Assembly: GCF_009295825.1 (NCBI RefSeq)
Contig: NZ_WHKF01000014.1
Location: forward strand, 1 to 46,682
DNA length: 46,682 bases
Direction of reading: 5' to 3'
Source: Marinifilum sp. N1E240
GTDB lineage: Bacteria; Bacteroidota; Bacteroidia; Bacteroidales; Marinifilaceae
Made by a program: the position numbers and the translations under genes. The notes beneath the pieces are model-generated. The model ran no database searches. It was not told where the DNA came from and worked only from the letters and a program-made list of their open reading frames with translations. Below, piece by piece: positions 25,932-33,852 of this stretch; the first letter of the stretch is position 1; every line of letters starts with the position of its first letter.

Positions 25932-26768
25932 ATGATCGAGATAAAAACTTTCAACACTTTCCATGATTTTTGGACTTATAATCAATCTGAATTTTTAGAT
26001 AATTATTATATATACTTCAATTTTATCAAAATACTAGATAATACAAATGATAGTGGAATTCAAGTATTCGATGCTTTCAACATTGTAGATGATCACGATA
26101 GAACAATAATTTGTATTTGGGTTGACAGTACATTTTTTTCTTATAGCAATGAATGGACTACAGAAATGGCTATAAAAGTAAATGAAAGAATAGACTTCCC
26201 AAAATTTAATAATTATGCATTTATAGGGCAACGTGACTTAACAACTTCATTACTTAGCAGAGTGAATGTCGAAGCTACAACCAGAAAGAATAGGCACGTT
26301 TATACATGTAAAAAAGTAATGCCAATAACTTCCGAAATTAAAGGAATTGTAGAAAATGCATCCATTGAATATCTAGATCAATTAGTAAATCTTGGTATAC
26401 ATTATCATAGAGAAGAATTTGGTTTAACCGAAAAAACAGACCAAGAAATTGAATCAAATATAATAAGTGCCATTCAATCTGGAATTCTTTATTGTTTAAG
26501 AATTGACAATGTAATCCATAGTATTTTAATGGTTATAAGTTATGATAGAGATAAGCCTATGATTGGAAGTCTTTATACAAAGCCAATTTCTCGCAGTAAA
26601 GGGTATGCATACAAGTTACTGCATACAGTAACTGAAGGGCTACATAAATCTGGTTATAATATTTGTGGTTTGCTTTCAAATGCTGATAATCCGGCATCAA
26701 ATCGAGTTTTTTTGAAAACAGGTTATGATTCTATTTATGATTCAGTATTCATTACTAAAGAGGAATAA
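25932..26768 (+). CDS. GNAT family N-acetyltransferase
   Basis: A 278-residue protein whose C-terminal half is a GNAT fold. IDNVIHSILMVIS is the central strand, GSLYTKPISRSKGYAYKLL holds the acetyl-CoA loop (R-x-x-G-x-A) near residue 220, and CGLLSNADNPASNRVFLKTG is the typical distal signature with the Asn-x-x-S-x-x-x-F helix. The N-terminal 150 residues look like a degenerate second domain, as in two-domain FR47-like GNATs. Substrate unknown. It is separated by 149 bases from the HNH gene and ends the defence-rich stretch; it may simply be a neighbour. Confidence 0.82.
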   Translation: MIEIKTFNTFHDFWTYNQSEFLDNYYIYFNFIKILDNTNDSGIQVFDAFNIVDDHDRTIICIWVDSTFFSYSNEWTTEMAIKVNERIDFPKFNNYAFIGQRDLTTSLLSRVNVEATTRKNRHVYTCKKVMPITSEIKGIVENASIEYLDQLVNLGIHYHREEFGLTEKTDQEIESNIISAIQSGILYCLRIDNVIHSILMVISYDRDKPMIGSLYTKPISRSKGYAYKLLHTVTEGLHKSGYNICGLLSNADNPASNRVFLKTGYDSIYDSVFITKEE

Positions 26769-27003
26769 GGAACAATCTCCAATACATGCTCATTTAGGTA
26801 CACATTACAATATTTTTCACAGTTTCCTTTTAAAGTCTTAAATTGAAGTAAATTATAATACTAACTTAGAATACAAAGGCGAATACAATAGATAAATAAA
26901 CAGGTGAAACTCTGAACTAACGTACTGACATTCAATAACAATTAAGCCATTTGGCAAATTGTGGTTCCAGAGGTCAAGAATATAATTATATTCTACCTTT
27001 TCC
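26769..27003. other. Intergenic region after the GNAT gene
   Basis: Start of a gap of about 1.28 kb without a supported gene. This part is AT-rich and shows no hairpin or coding frame. The gap continues with a REP-like head (27004), a repeat-rich foldable stretch (27160) and plain AT-rich DNA up to 28049. Confidence 0.5.
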
Positions 27004-27065
27004 CTAGATAGTCCGAATATACAATCCAAAACTAGCGCGAGCGTATTTCGCTCGTGCTCTATAAA
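27004..27065 (+). repeat. Multi-hairpin REP-like element, copy 9 (head only)
   Basis: Contains CTAGATAGTCCGAATATAC, then CTAGCGCGAGCG, loop TATTT and CGCTCGTGC. The stem GCGAGCG/CGCTCGT is clean. The downstream modules are missing. Confidence 0.65.
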
Positions 27066-27159
27066 AAGTATCTCTACCTTCCCTCATCAAAAAGCATCAA
27101 TCCGCGCTATAATTTTTACTTCTATACAATTTATTAATTGCTAAGTACGAAGTTTTAAT

Positions 27160-27430
27160 AGGTCCTAAGGGAAAATTAAAAACTCATGACGGAACATTTA
27201 TTAGAGCCAACGGAAGATTTGTTGGAGCCAACGGAACATTTGTTAGAGCCAACGGAACTTAGGAAAATGATTTTTGAGCCTAAAATGTACTCATTTTGTC
27301 TTCCGCTAGCTCCAACGGAACATCAAAACCTCTTTTTTAAGCTTCCGTTAGGTCCTATTTAGCATCCGTAGAGCATTTCCTAAGTTCCGTACTCTTGTAA
27401 ATACTTTCCGTAGGCTCTAACTTATTTTAG
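27160..27430. repeat. Short direct and inverted repeats built on AGAGCCAACGGAA
   Basis: Three consecutive 21-base units read roughly AGAGCCAACGGAACATTTGTT between 27190 and 27262. Farther on, complementary units appear: TTCCGCTAGCTCC (27301), TTCCGTTAGGTCC (about 27343) and TTCCGTAGGCTCTAA (about 27406). The region can fold on itself into a long imperfect stem. A 58-codon frame crosses it, but the repeat structure explains that better. Confidence 0.5.
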
Positions 27431-28049
27431 GAAATCCATTTTCTATGATGGAAAATGTTGTTTTTCCCCTTCAAAAAACATTTTTGCAGCACTTTTTTGT
27501 CTTTTTTCGAAAAATAAGAGCCAAGAGCAGGAATATTTTTATAAACTTAATTGTTTTAAGTCTACCACCCCACCCTTTACAAATACTCTTTATTTACAGT
27601 GCCTACAGAACAATTTAACACCTAGTCTATAAAACCATATCTAAATTACAAAATTCTTCCTAAAACAAGCTTTAGCCTTCTTACCATGAAAACCACCTGT
27701 ATTTACTGGCTCTTTCACTTATAGAGTGTGGAGTGAAAATTACTTAATTCGCATAATAAAATATACTTTATTTATCATATGCTTTTAACCCAAAATAGGA
27801 TAATTGATTTTTGGGCTAAATCATCTCTAATTTTTATTTTTTTTAAAAACATTTCATCTCTGCAAATTATCACCTAACGTTCATATTCACTGGATTTAAG
27901 AGATTTATTTTATGACCAATGATATTTTTTATGGTATTTATTCTTGACATTTTGAAAAATACATGCCAACTTTAATATACACTCTTTAAATAACAAAATA
28001 TTTTAATCTTACTAATCATTTTATAATCTAAACAAAAAACCCTATAAAA
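27431..28049. other. AT-rich intergenic region
   Basis: About 620 bases before the next gene. I see poly-T and poly-A runs but no coding frame, strong hairpin or known repeat. The promoter of the downstream gene should lie near its right end. Confidence 0.5.
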
Positions 28050-28688
28050 ATGACACAAGTTAAAGTTACAAGTGATTACATTGCCAAACCTGAAGAGGAA
28101 TTTAATGCACAGGGCGAAAATATTCTTGCAAAACTTCTTGTACATCAGGCTACCCTAGGTCTTAGCGATGAACAAGTTGCTTCAATTACTGCCAGCATTC
28201 AGAATGATAAGGCTTTGAGCGAAAAGAAGAACATTACCCAGGCTCAATCGCGTTCTACCACCAAAGAGTACGATACCAATCATCCTATTTGTGTAAAGGT
28301 ACTTCGCGACCTGCGAAAAGAACTTTTGAACAATCCCAATTGCACACCGGCAATTCTGGAAGATTTTGGACTCAACCCAAGTCATCGTGTTATCGATACC
28401 GATACACAGCAACCAATAATACATGTTGAACTGGTATCGGGTGTTCCTCAAATTAAATTCAAAAAATCAGTTTTTGATGGCATTCGATTGTTTTGCAACA
28501 TGAACTCTGGCGATCAGGAAAGTGAATATGAGGAAACCATTACCCACCATGTTTGGAAAGACAAAAAACCGCGACTGGATCCTCTAAAACCAGAAACCAG
28601 ATCTTACTACGCTTACTACCTATACAAAACACAAATTGTGGGGCAAAAGTCGAATGTGGATAGTATTACGCTTGAGGCTTTAAAGTAA
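28050..28688 (+). CDS. Conserved-type soluble protein of unknown function
   Basis: A 212-residue protein without signal peptide or membrane segment. The first 100 residues look helical (ENILAKLLVHQATLGLSDEQ, VLRDLRKELLNNP) and the C-terminal part looks beta-rich (HVELVSGVPQIKFKK, ITHHVWKDKKPR, RSYYAYYLYKTQIVG), like a small Fn3-type sandwich. Base composition is clearly richer in G and C than the flanking DNA, and codon use is strong, so the gene is well expressed or well kept. I do not recognise the family. Its 3' end resembles the end of the 345-bp repeat that follows immediately downstream. Confidence 0.72.
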   Translation: MTQVKVTSDYIAKPEEEFNAQGENILAKLLVHQATLGLSDEQVASITASIQNDKALSEKKNITQAQSRSTTKEYDTNHPICVKVLRDLRKELLNNPNCTPAILEDFGLNPSHRVIDTDTQQPIIHVELVSGVPQIKFKKSVFDGIRLFCNMNSGDQESEYEETITHHVWKDKKPRLDPLKPETRSYYAYYLYKTQIVGQKSNVDSITLEALK

Positions 28689-28689
28689 G

Positions 28690-29043
28690 GATTGGATACT
28701 ACAATGGAACTTACTATAGTGTATGCTGCTAACAAACTATATGTTACACTGTTTTTATCCTAAAGCCGGATGGGCTCTTCCTTTTTGCATTGATCAAAAA
28801 GGAAGCAAAAATTCCAGGGCGCGTAAGCACAAACTAATTATTCTTGAAAACTTTAAGTGCGGCGAGGTTATCTACTCCCGAATCTGAATTTTGTGGCATT
28901 TCAAAAACAAATGCTTACAAATTCTAGTCCGGGAGTAGCTTCCACGTCTTACTAGAAGTTTTACTACAAATAAATCAGCTTGTCCTTCCAATGCCCATCC
29001 TACCTCTGATTTTACTGTATAGAAAATCAAATTTGGGTAGTAT
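28690..29043 (+). repeat. 345-bp dispersed element, copy A
   Basis: Starts at the stop codon of the preceding gene. It contains a 10-bp terminator-like hairpin CTTCCTTTTT (28777-28786) with AAAAAGGAAG (28796-28805). A conserved TAAGTGCGGCGAGG block follows, then a nested hairpin closed by CTACTCCC (28872-28879) and GGGAGTAG (28931-28938), containing GAATTTTGT/ACAAATTC and GCATTT/AAATGC. Near-identical copies lie at 37.5 and 37.8 kb. Confidence 0.85.
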
Positions 29044-29195
29044 TAAGCTATAGGTCTTATTGTAATGTATGATGATAGCAAACTACATGTTACACTGTTT
29101 TGATCCTCGAGCCGGATGGGCTCTTCCTTTTTGCATTGATCAAAAAGGAAGCAAAAAATCCAAGGCGCGTAAGCACAAACTAATTACTACATACT
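29044..29195 (+). repeat. 345-bp dispersed element, truncated copy B
   Basis: Follows copy A directly in tandem. It has the lead-in (GTCTTATTGTAATGTATG), the GAGCCGGATGGGCTCTTCC block and the CTTCCTTTTT hairpin, but stops after GCGTAAGCACAAACTAATTA, before the nested hairpin. Confidence 0.8.
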
Positions 29196-29310
29196 ATACT
29201 TTTTTAAAACCAATAGGGCTGCTTTTTTTTTAGAATTGCAGCCTTATTACAATTGTCTCCTTATCATCAAACTGCTTAAATTAAATAAACTGACACGGAC
29301 AAGTACATTA

Positions 29311-29475
29311 GCCCCTAATTGCCGTAAGTTTGCAACTTGTGGCTACTGTTTTGCATTACAACAGATTATGTAGATAGATTCCATATTGGTAGACTCTCCT
29401 CTTTTTTTGCAATTTTGAATATTATGTAGTGCAAGTATTCGTAAATTTAATATCGACTATTTTTAAAAAAATTGT
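29311..29475 (+). repeat. Dispersed upstream element, copy C, with leading hairpin
   Basis: Begins CCCTAATT and a hairpin GCCGTAAGTT, loop TGC, AACTTGTGGC (29321-29343). Then come ATTATGTAGATAGATTCC, ATATTGGTA, TATTATGTAGTGCAAGTATT and CGTAAATTTAATATCGA. It ends about 65 bases before the ATG of the next gene. The hairpin could end upstream transcription and the AT-rich part could start downstream transcription. Confidence 0.7.
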
Positions 29476-29540
29476 AGGTGTAAAACAACAAGCATAAGCT
29501 TGTTATATCAAACCTTAGTATTTAATAATAAAGGATACAT

Positions 29541-30302
29541 ATGATTAAGATCATGCAAGTGTTGATAATTCTATTCTTTGGTTACAATTTCAGTCAAAGT
29601 ATATTCGTTGAAAAAATATTGGATGCCACTAAGATGCATTATATGATCAAGGTTGATAGTGTCGAATTAATGGATAATGAACTCTTACCTGAATTAAAAG
29701 GAAATTGGGTATCAACCATACTCACAGATTCTATATTTGACAAAAAGCAAATCTCTTCCTGGAAACATGTATTCTATGCTGACCTGTTCTTATCAATAAA
29801 CGAAAGTGACACTTTATTAGCTGGTGGTCATATGGATTTCGGAGAAATTTTATTCTACTCAGAAAATGAGAAAACATTTGTCGCTATTTCAGAATGGGGA
29901 GAAACAAAGTATTCTTACTCAAGAGATTTAACTGCTATTTATATTGGAGATCATCCAAATTCCAGAATTTTCAAAAGGTCGAGTGATAAATTGATGAGTA
30001 TAATAAAAGATGAAAATGATTTAATGGACTACGTTATTAAAAGACTCTTTACAGATGACTATTTGCCTAAAGAAACCATTTCAAAAATAAAATATATTTC
30101 ATTAGGGCTTGAAACATATACTCCTTTTTCTTTCGATGCAATAGGTATGGAAAATGACTCAGGTGAAATGGAATATTTTGGGTGGAAGTTTATTGAAAAT
30201 ACTCTTGAGTTATATAAGACAACATCATCTTTTGACGATGATTCTGGATTTACAACTTTTAAAATAGGAGAACTCGATAGCAAGTATTCTAAAAATTACT
30301 AA
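29541..30302 (+). CDS. Exported protein of unknown function
   Basis: A 253-residue protein with a probable signal peptide (residues 1-19, IMQVLIILFFGYNFSQS). The mature part is acidic and of mixed structure (WVSTILTDSIFDKKQIS, HMDFGEILFYSENEK, TFVAISEWGETKYSYS). No family recognised. It is one of three neighbouring secreted-protein genes (with those at 32019 and 33064) preceded by nearly identical copies of the upstream element, which suggests shared regulation or recent spread of the element. Confidence 0.7.
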   Translation: MIKIMQVLIILFFGYNFSQSIFVEKILDATKMHYMIKVDSVELMDNELLPELKGNWVSTILTDSIFDKKQISSWKHVFYADLFLSINESDTLLAGGHMDFGEILFYSENEKTFVAISEWGETKYSYSRDLTAIYIGDHPNSRIFKRSSDKLMSIIKDENDLMDYVIKRLFTDDYLPKETISKIKYISLGLETYTPFSFDAIGMENDSGEMEYFGWKFIENTLELYKTTSSFDDDSGFTTFKIGELDSKYSKNY

Positions 30303-30398
30303 TGCCAATAAAAGTTAAAATTAAAGAGTGTTAAGGGGAATTCCCTGGAAAATAAATACCTGATTGAATAAATGTTGATATATAATGTGAAAAATATA

Positions 30399-31163
30399 AT
30401 GCCGAAATACATCACCGTATGTATCTGTTTACTTTTATTTGCCTGCAACAATCGCGAAAATAAATTGCAGAAAGTTGTTACTTATCATGAAAACGGAAAG
30501 ATAAAATCTGAAAGTTTCAAATTAAATAATCAACGGCACGGTGAGTATAAAAGTTACTATACCAATGGTTGTCTGGAAGTCCGTGCTTATTTTAAAAAGG
30601 GAATACAAGATAGTATACAACAATATTATAACAAAGACGGAATAATAGAGCAAATATCACACTATAGAAATGGGATTATTTGCGGAGAATTATTGGTATA
30701 TGAAATGGGAAAATTATCATGTAAACAATCTTATATAATAAGAAATGATTCATCCTATTTAAATCAGTTTATAAAATATACTGAAAATGGAAAAATAGAT
30801 AATAAAACTAGCAATTACTTCTCATTACTTTCAATGAAAGACACAATTAAAATGGGAGAAGTTTTTAGTGTAGACGTTAAACTAGAGGCATCCTATTTTA
30901 ATATGAATATGATGGTCATTTTTGGTGATTTTGACACCAATTATAATAAATACACCTATTCAGACACATTGTCGGATAGAATGGATGAGAAAGTTGACTT
31001 CAAAGTGCATTATACAACTACTAAATATCACAAAGGAGAAAATATATTGAGAGGGATTATACATGATTACATTAGCTACTATGAGGATGAGTCAGAACAA
31101 AATATATTACATGATGTACGTCCATTATTTTTTGAAATACCCTTTTATGTGAAGGTTAAATAA
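30399..31163 (+). CDS. Lipoprotein with MORN/YwqK-type repeats
   Basis: From ATG 30399 (an upstream ATG at 30372 would add nine residues) the protein starts MPKYITVCICLLLFAC, a lipoprotein signal with lipid-anchored Cys16. It is followed by YwqK/MORN-type repeats: VVTYHENGKIKSESF, GEYKSYYTNGCLEVRAYF, DSIQQYYNKDGIIEQISHY and GELLVYEMGKLS. The C-terminal 100 residues are beta-rich and different (GEVFSVDVKLEAS). MORN-like antitoxin-repeat lipoproteins are frequent in Bacteroidota; their role is not settled, though repeats of this kind often mediate protein contacts. I chose the later start because the signal peptide is then of normal length. Confidence 0.78.
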   Translation: MPKYITVCICLLLFACNNRENKLQKVVTYHENGKIKSESFKLNNQRHGEYKSYYTNGCLEVRAYFKKGIQDSIQQYYNKDGIIEQISHYRNGIICGELLVYEMGKLSCKQSYIIRNDSSYLNQFIKYTENGKIDNKTSNYFSLLSMKDTIKMGEVFSVDVKLEASYFNMNMMVIFGDFDTNYNKYTYSDTLSDRMDEKVDFKVHYTTTKYHKGENILRGIIHDYISYYEDESEQNILHDVRPLFFEIPFYVKVK

Positions 31164-31185
31164 ATTTATGAAAGAAAAAACTTAA

Positions 31186-31270
31186 GCAAGAGCTGTTCAT
31201 TGCTGGTGCGCGATTTTATCGCGTTCTTTTCTTAAGTGGAACCAGGCAAGAGAACTCGTGCAGTAAAGAG
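31186..31270 (+). repeat. Multi-hairpin REP-like element, copy 10
   Basis: Contains TTGCTGGTGCGCGAT, loop TTT and ATCGCG (stem centred at 31216), then GTTCTTTTCTTAAGTGGAAC (GTTCT/GGAAC stem), then GAGAACTCGTGCAGTAA. TTGCTG at the left pairs with CAGTAA at the right. The head module is missing. Confidence 0.7.
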
Positions 31271-31375
31271 GATTAATTTAAATGTATGCTACTTGATTAT
31301 GTTTTTACGATTTACAAATTCGTAATTGAAAAGTCGATTACGATATAGATAATCTGAATTAAGAAACTTAAAGTA

Positions 31376-31711
31376 ATGAATTATTTAAACGCACTTTTTA
31401 TATGCAAACTAACGAAAACTAAATTTTCGTTCAGTGAATTTCGAAATATTAGAAAGAAGAAGAAAGATGTTGTTTCTTTTTTGCACGCTATTATCCCATT
31501 GAACAAAGCTGAAGTTATTTACGATCGAGTTAGGTTAACTGATTATTATTTAAATGGTGGTAATATTGAAAATATCTCAAATGGATTAATAATTGCTAAG
31601 AAGGGTCGAATTACATTAACTCTAATTGAGGCAATTGAGATGGATAAAAAAGGCATTATTTTTCATGAGTATTATAAAGACAGATTTGAAATTAAAGCTG
31701 ATAAAAATTAA
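31376..31711 (+). CDS. Short FloA-like (flotillin-like, UPF0365) protein lacking the SPFH part
   Basis: A 111-residue protein. It resembles the linker segment of flotillin-like FloA: FSEFRNIRKKKKDVVSFLHA matches the region IGMRLRRVPPAKIVNPLI of FloA, and LTDYYLNGGNIENISNGLI, then AKKGRITLTLIEAIEMDKKG, matches LEAHYLAGGNVDRVVNALIA, then ANIDLTFERAAAIDLAG. The membrane anchor and the downstream SPFH/coiled-coil parts of FloA (about 330 residues) are absent. It is not an obvious fragment, because it has its own start and stop and an intact frame. FloA organises membrane microdomains; what the isolated segment would do is unknown. Assignment is from remembered family sequence. Confidence 0.6.
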   Translation: MNYLNALFICKLTKTKFSFSEFRNIRKKKKDVVSFLHAIIPLNKAEVIYDRVRLTDYYLNGGNIENISNGLIIAKKGRITLTLIEAIEMDKKGIIFHEYYKDRFEIKADKN

Positions 31712-31752
31712 TGAGCGGTGACACTCAAAAAAATTAAGTAGTTAAAACAATA

Positions 31753-31915
31753 AACCCTAATTGCCGCAAGTTTGCAATATGTGGCTACTGTTTTGCATCA
31801 CAACAGATTATGTAGATAGATTCCATATTGGTACACTCTCCTCTTTTTTTGCAATTTTGAATATTATGTAGTGCAAGTATTCGTAAATTTAATATCGAAT
31901 TGTTTTTAAAAGATG
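31753..31915 (+). repeat. Dispersed upstream element, copy D
   Basis: Nearly identical to copy C: CCCTAATTGCCGCAAG with pairing TATGTGGC, then ATTATGTAGATAGATTCC, ATATTGGTACACTCTCCTC, TATTATGTAGTGCAAGTATT and CGTAAATTTAATATCGA. It ends about 100 bases before the DUF4348-like gene. Confidence 0.72.
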
Positions 31916-32018
31916 ATATTCCACCTCCAAATTGAATTTGTGAAATAACAAGCATAAGTGTATTCAGATATACTGTAGGTCATACAGGGGATCATGTTAA
32001 ATTGAAAATCTTATACAA

Positions 32019-32822
32019 ATGAAAAGAATTTTACAATTGATTATTTTAATTTCACTAATTAGCAATCAAGGCTTTACAAAACAATCTGAACATGATTCAG
32101 TTGGAAATAAGATAAATATTGGATTTACTGAAAGTAGTGAAAAAACTCACATTCCTCCAGAGAATATTTTTAATTTTATGTGGAAATTCTCAGCTGATTC
32201 AAGTTTTCAAAAATCGCGAATTGATTTTCCTATCAAGTTGGGTGATTCAATAATTAACAAAGGTGATTGGCAACATGATCGACAATTTATTGATCTGCCA
32301 TATACATTTTATCTTTTTGAAGGACACGATTTTAATTTTGGGTATAATAAAGACTTTGGAGATAATGCAATTATTTCATGGATTTACCCAAAAGATAATT
32401 TAATGATTGATTACATTTTTAACCGAATTGATAATCTTTGGCATCTTATCGACTTAAAAGTAGTTACGCTAGAAATAACTAAAAATGAAATTCCATCTTA
32501 TATTTCAAAGTTCTTTTCTGATTCAATATTTCAAAAGACACATATCAAGTATCCACTGGAACTAAACACCTGGATTGGTGATAATTTTGATTCAAAAGAC
32601 ACAACATTTTTAATTCAGCGTAATGATCTGGACTTAATCCAACCTTACAAAGACGAATCGAGATTTCCTCTATTTAGACTTAATAACGCCCATTTAGACA
32701 GTTATATTTCAAAGTTCACCTTATTTCTAGGAGGTAATGACAATGGATATCATATTGAATACTTTTTTGAAAATATCGAAAAAGAATGGATTCTAACAAG
32801 ATTGGATGATAAATCGAATTAA
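32019..32822 (+). CDS. Exported DUF4348-like protein with internal repeat
   Basis: A 267-residue protein with a signal peptide (1-20, LIILISLISNQGFTK). The mature part has two related units: FNFMWKFSADSSFQKSRIDF then PIKLGDS at about 47-75, and ISKFFSDSIFQKTHIKY then PLEL at about 163-185. The pattern F-x-D-S-x-F-Q-x-x-x-I-x-F/Y-P-L is that of DUF4348, a Bacteroidota secreted family of unknown role. A third degenerate SKFTLFLGGN segment closes the protein. The upstream element copy D precedes it. Confidence 0.75.
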   Translation: MKRILQLIILISLISNQGFTKQSEHDSVGNKINIGFTESSEKTHIPPENIFNFMWKFSADSSFQKSRIDFPIKLGDSIINKGDWQHDRQFIDLPYTFYLFEGHDFNFGYNKDFGDNAIISWIYPKDNLMIDYIFNRIDNLWHLIDLKVVTLEITKNEIPSYISKFFSDSIFQKTHIKYPLELNTWIGDNFDSKDTTFLIQRNDLDLIQPYKDESRFPLFRLNNAHLDSYISKFTLFLGGNDNGYHIEYFFENIEKEWILTRLDDKSN

Positions 32823-32828
32823 TCAAGT

Positions 32829-32990
32829 ACCCCTAATTGCCGCAAGTTTTCAACTTGTGGCTACTGTTTTGCATTACAACAGATTATGTAGATAGATTCC
32901 ATATTGGTACGCTCTCCTCTTTTTTTGAATTTAAGGATATTATGTCTTTTAAGTATTCGTAAATTTAATATCGAATTATTTTAAAAAATG
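32829..32990 (+). repeat. Dispersed upstream element, copy E
   Basis: Starts seven bases after the preceding stop. The leading hairpin is perfect: GCCGCAAGTT, loop TTC, AACTTGTGGC. Then ATTATGTAGATAGATTCC, ATATTGGTACGCTCTCCTC, TATTATGTCTTTTAAGTATT and CGTAAATTTAATATCGAAT follow. It precedes the gene at 33064. Confidence 0.75.
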
Positions 32991-33063
32991 ATCTTACGCA
33001 TCTAAATTCGAAGTGAATAACAACACAAAGATGTATGTTATACATACGTTACCTCTCATTATT

Positions 33064-33732
33064 ATGAAGAAACTGAATCGACTAATATTAATAATACTTT
33101 TTCTAGGACTATATTCAACTAGTTCAGCTAAGTATTATCGTGACGATTTATACAGTATGATTATAAAAGCGGAGAAGATTGTTTATGGTACTATTGTAGA
33201 AATTGATTCTAAAACTTTCACTCTAAGTATAGATAGTAGCTTAACTTCAAACAGAGAAATAATAAAAATAGAACGATTTGAAAATTGGGCTTGTGCACAG
33301 AGATGGACAAAGTATGAGGTAGGACAAAAGGTTTTATTGTTTTTATCTAAAAGGAAAAGAAAGTGGTATAGTATGAGTGCTGGTAATGAAGGTGAGCTCC
33401 CCATAGTGGAGAATTCTGTATTTCTAAATGGATTTTCAGTCCCTATTCCACCACCACCAAATCTTTTTATTGAAATTGAAATAGATGATGAGAATTTAGG
33501 TTTTAACCTTGAACATCATAACATATATGGAGGTCGTTTTTTCGGTACAAAATTCAAATTAAATAAGTTTATTGAAGACATATCATTTATTAGAGAAAAT
33601 TTTGACTTTGAATATGGAAGAGACAGAAAACGAATAAATTGGAAAGTAAAGTGTGATCTTGAAAAAATTAAACAAATGGCAAATGATTCGGATATTATTA
33701 CATGCGTCTATTTACTGACTCGAATGAAATAA
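33064..33732 (+). CDS. Exported protein of unknown function
   Basis: From ATG 33064 the protein is 222 residues and begins MKKLNRLILIILFLGLYSTS, a clean signal peptide cleaved after SSA. A GTG at 33013 or ATG at 33031 would add residues that spoil it. The mature part starts KYYRDDLYSMIIKAEKIVYG followed by alternating beta strands (IVEIDSKTFTLSI, IKIERFENWACAQRW, QKVLLFLSKRKRKW). That pattern recalls small secreted beta-barrel domains, with a helical C-terminus. It has one cysteine near the middle and one near the end. No family recognised. Confidence 0.68.
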   Translation: MKKLNRLILIILFLGLYSTSSAKYYRDDLYSMIIKAEKIVYGTIVEIDSKTFTLSIDSSLTSNREIIKIERFENWACAQRWTKYEVGQKVLLFLSKRKRKWYSMSAGNEGELPIVENSVFLNGFSVPIPPPPNLFIEIEIDDENLGFNLEHHNIYGGRFFGTKFKLNKFIEDISFIRENFDFEYGRDRKRINWKVKCDLEKIKQMANDSDIITCVYLLTRMK

Positions 33733-33852
33733 AAACGAGAGGTAACAAAAGTTTAAATTATTGGGAAGTTTTGATAAGACAGTAGTTGGATATCGCACAA
33801 ACAACACAGTAAGAACTGATTAGTTAATATATACGATTAAAAATCTTGTAAG

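Noticed and set aside
27190-27262. Possible mini CRISPR array (three 21-base repeats)
   Set aside because: Repeats are contiguous with no unique spacers, and no cas gene is present in the window.
27186-27362. A 58-codon frame with repeated LLEPTE units
   Set aside because: It arises from three copies of a 21-base repeat (a multiple of three), and complementary repeats follow in DNA. There is no sign of a ribosome binding site or family.
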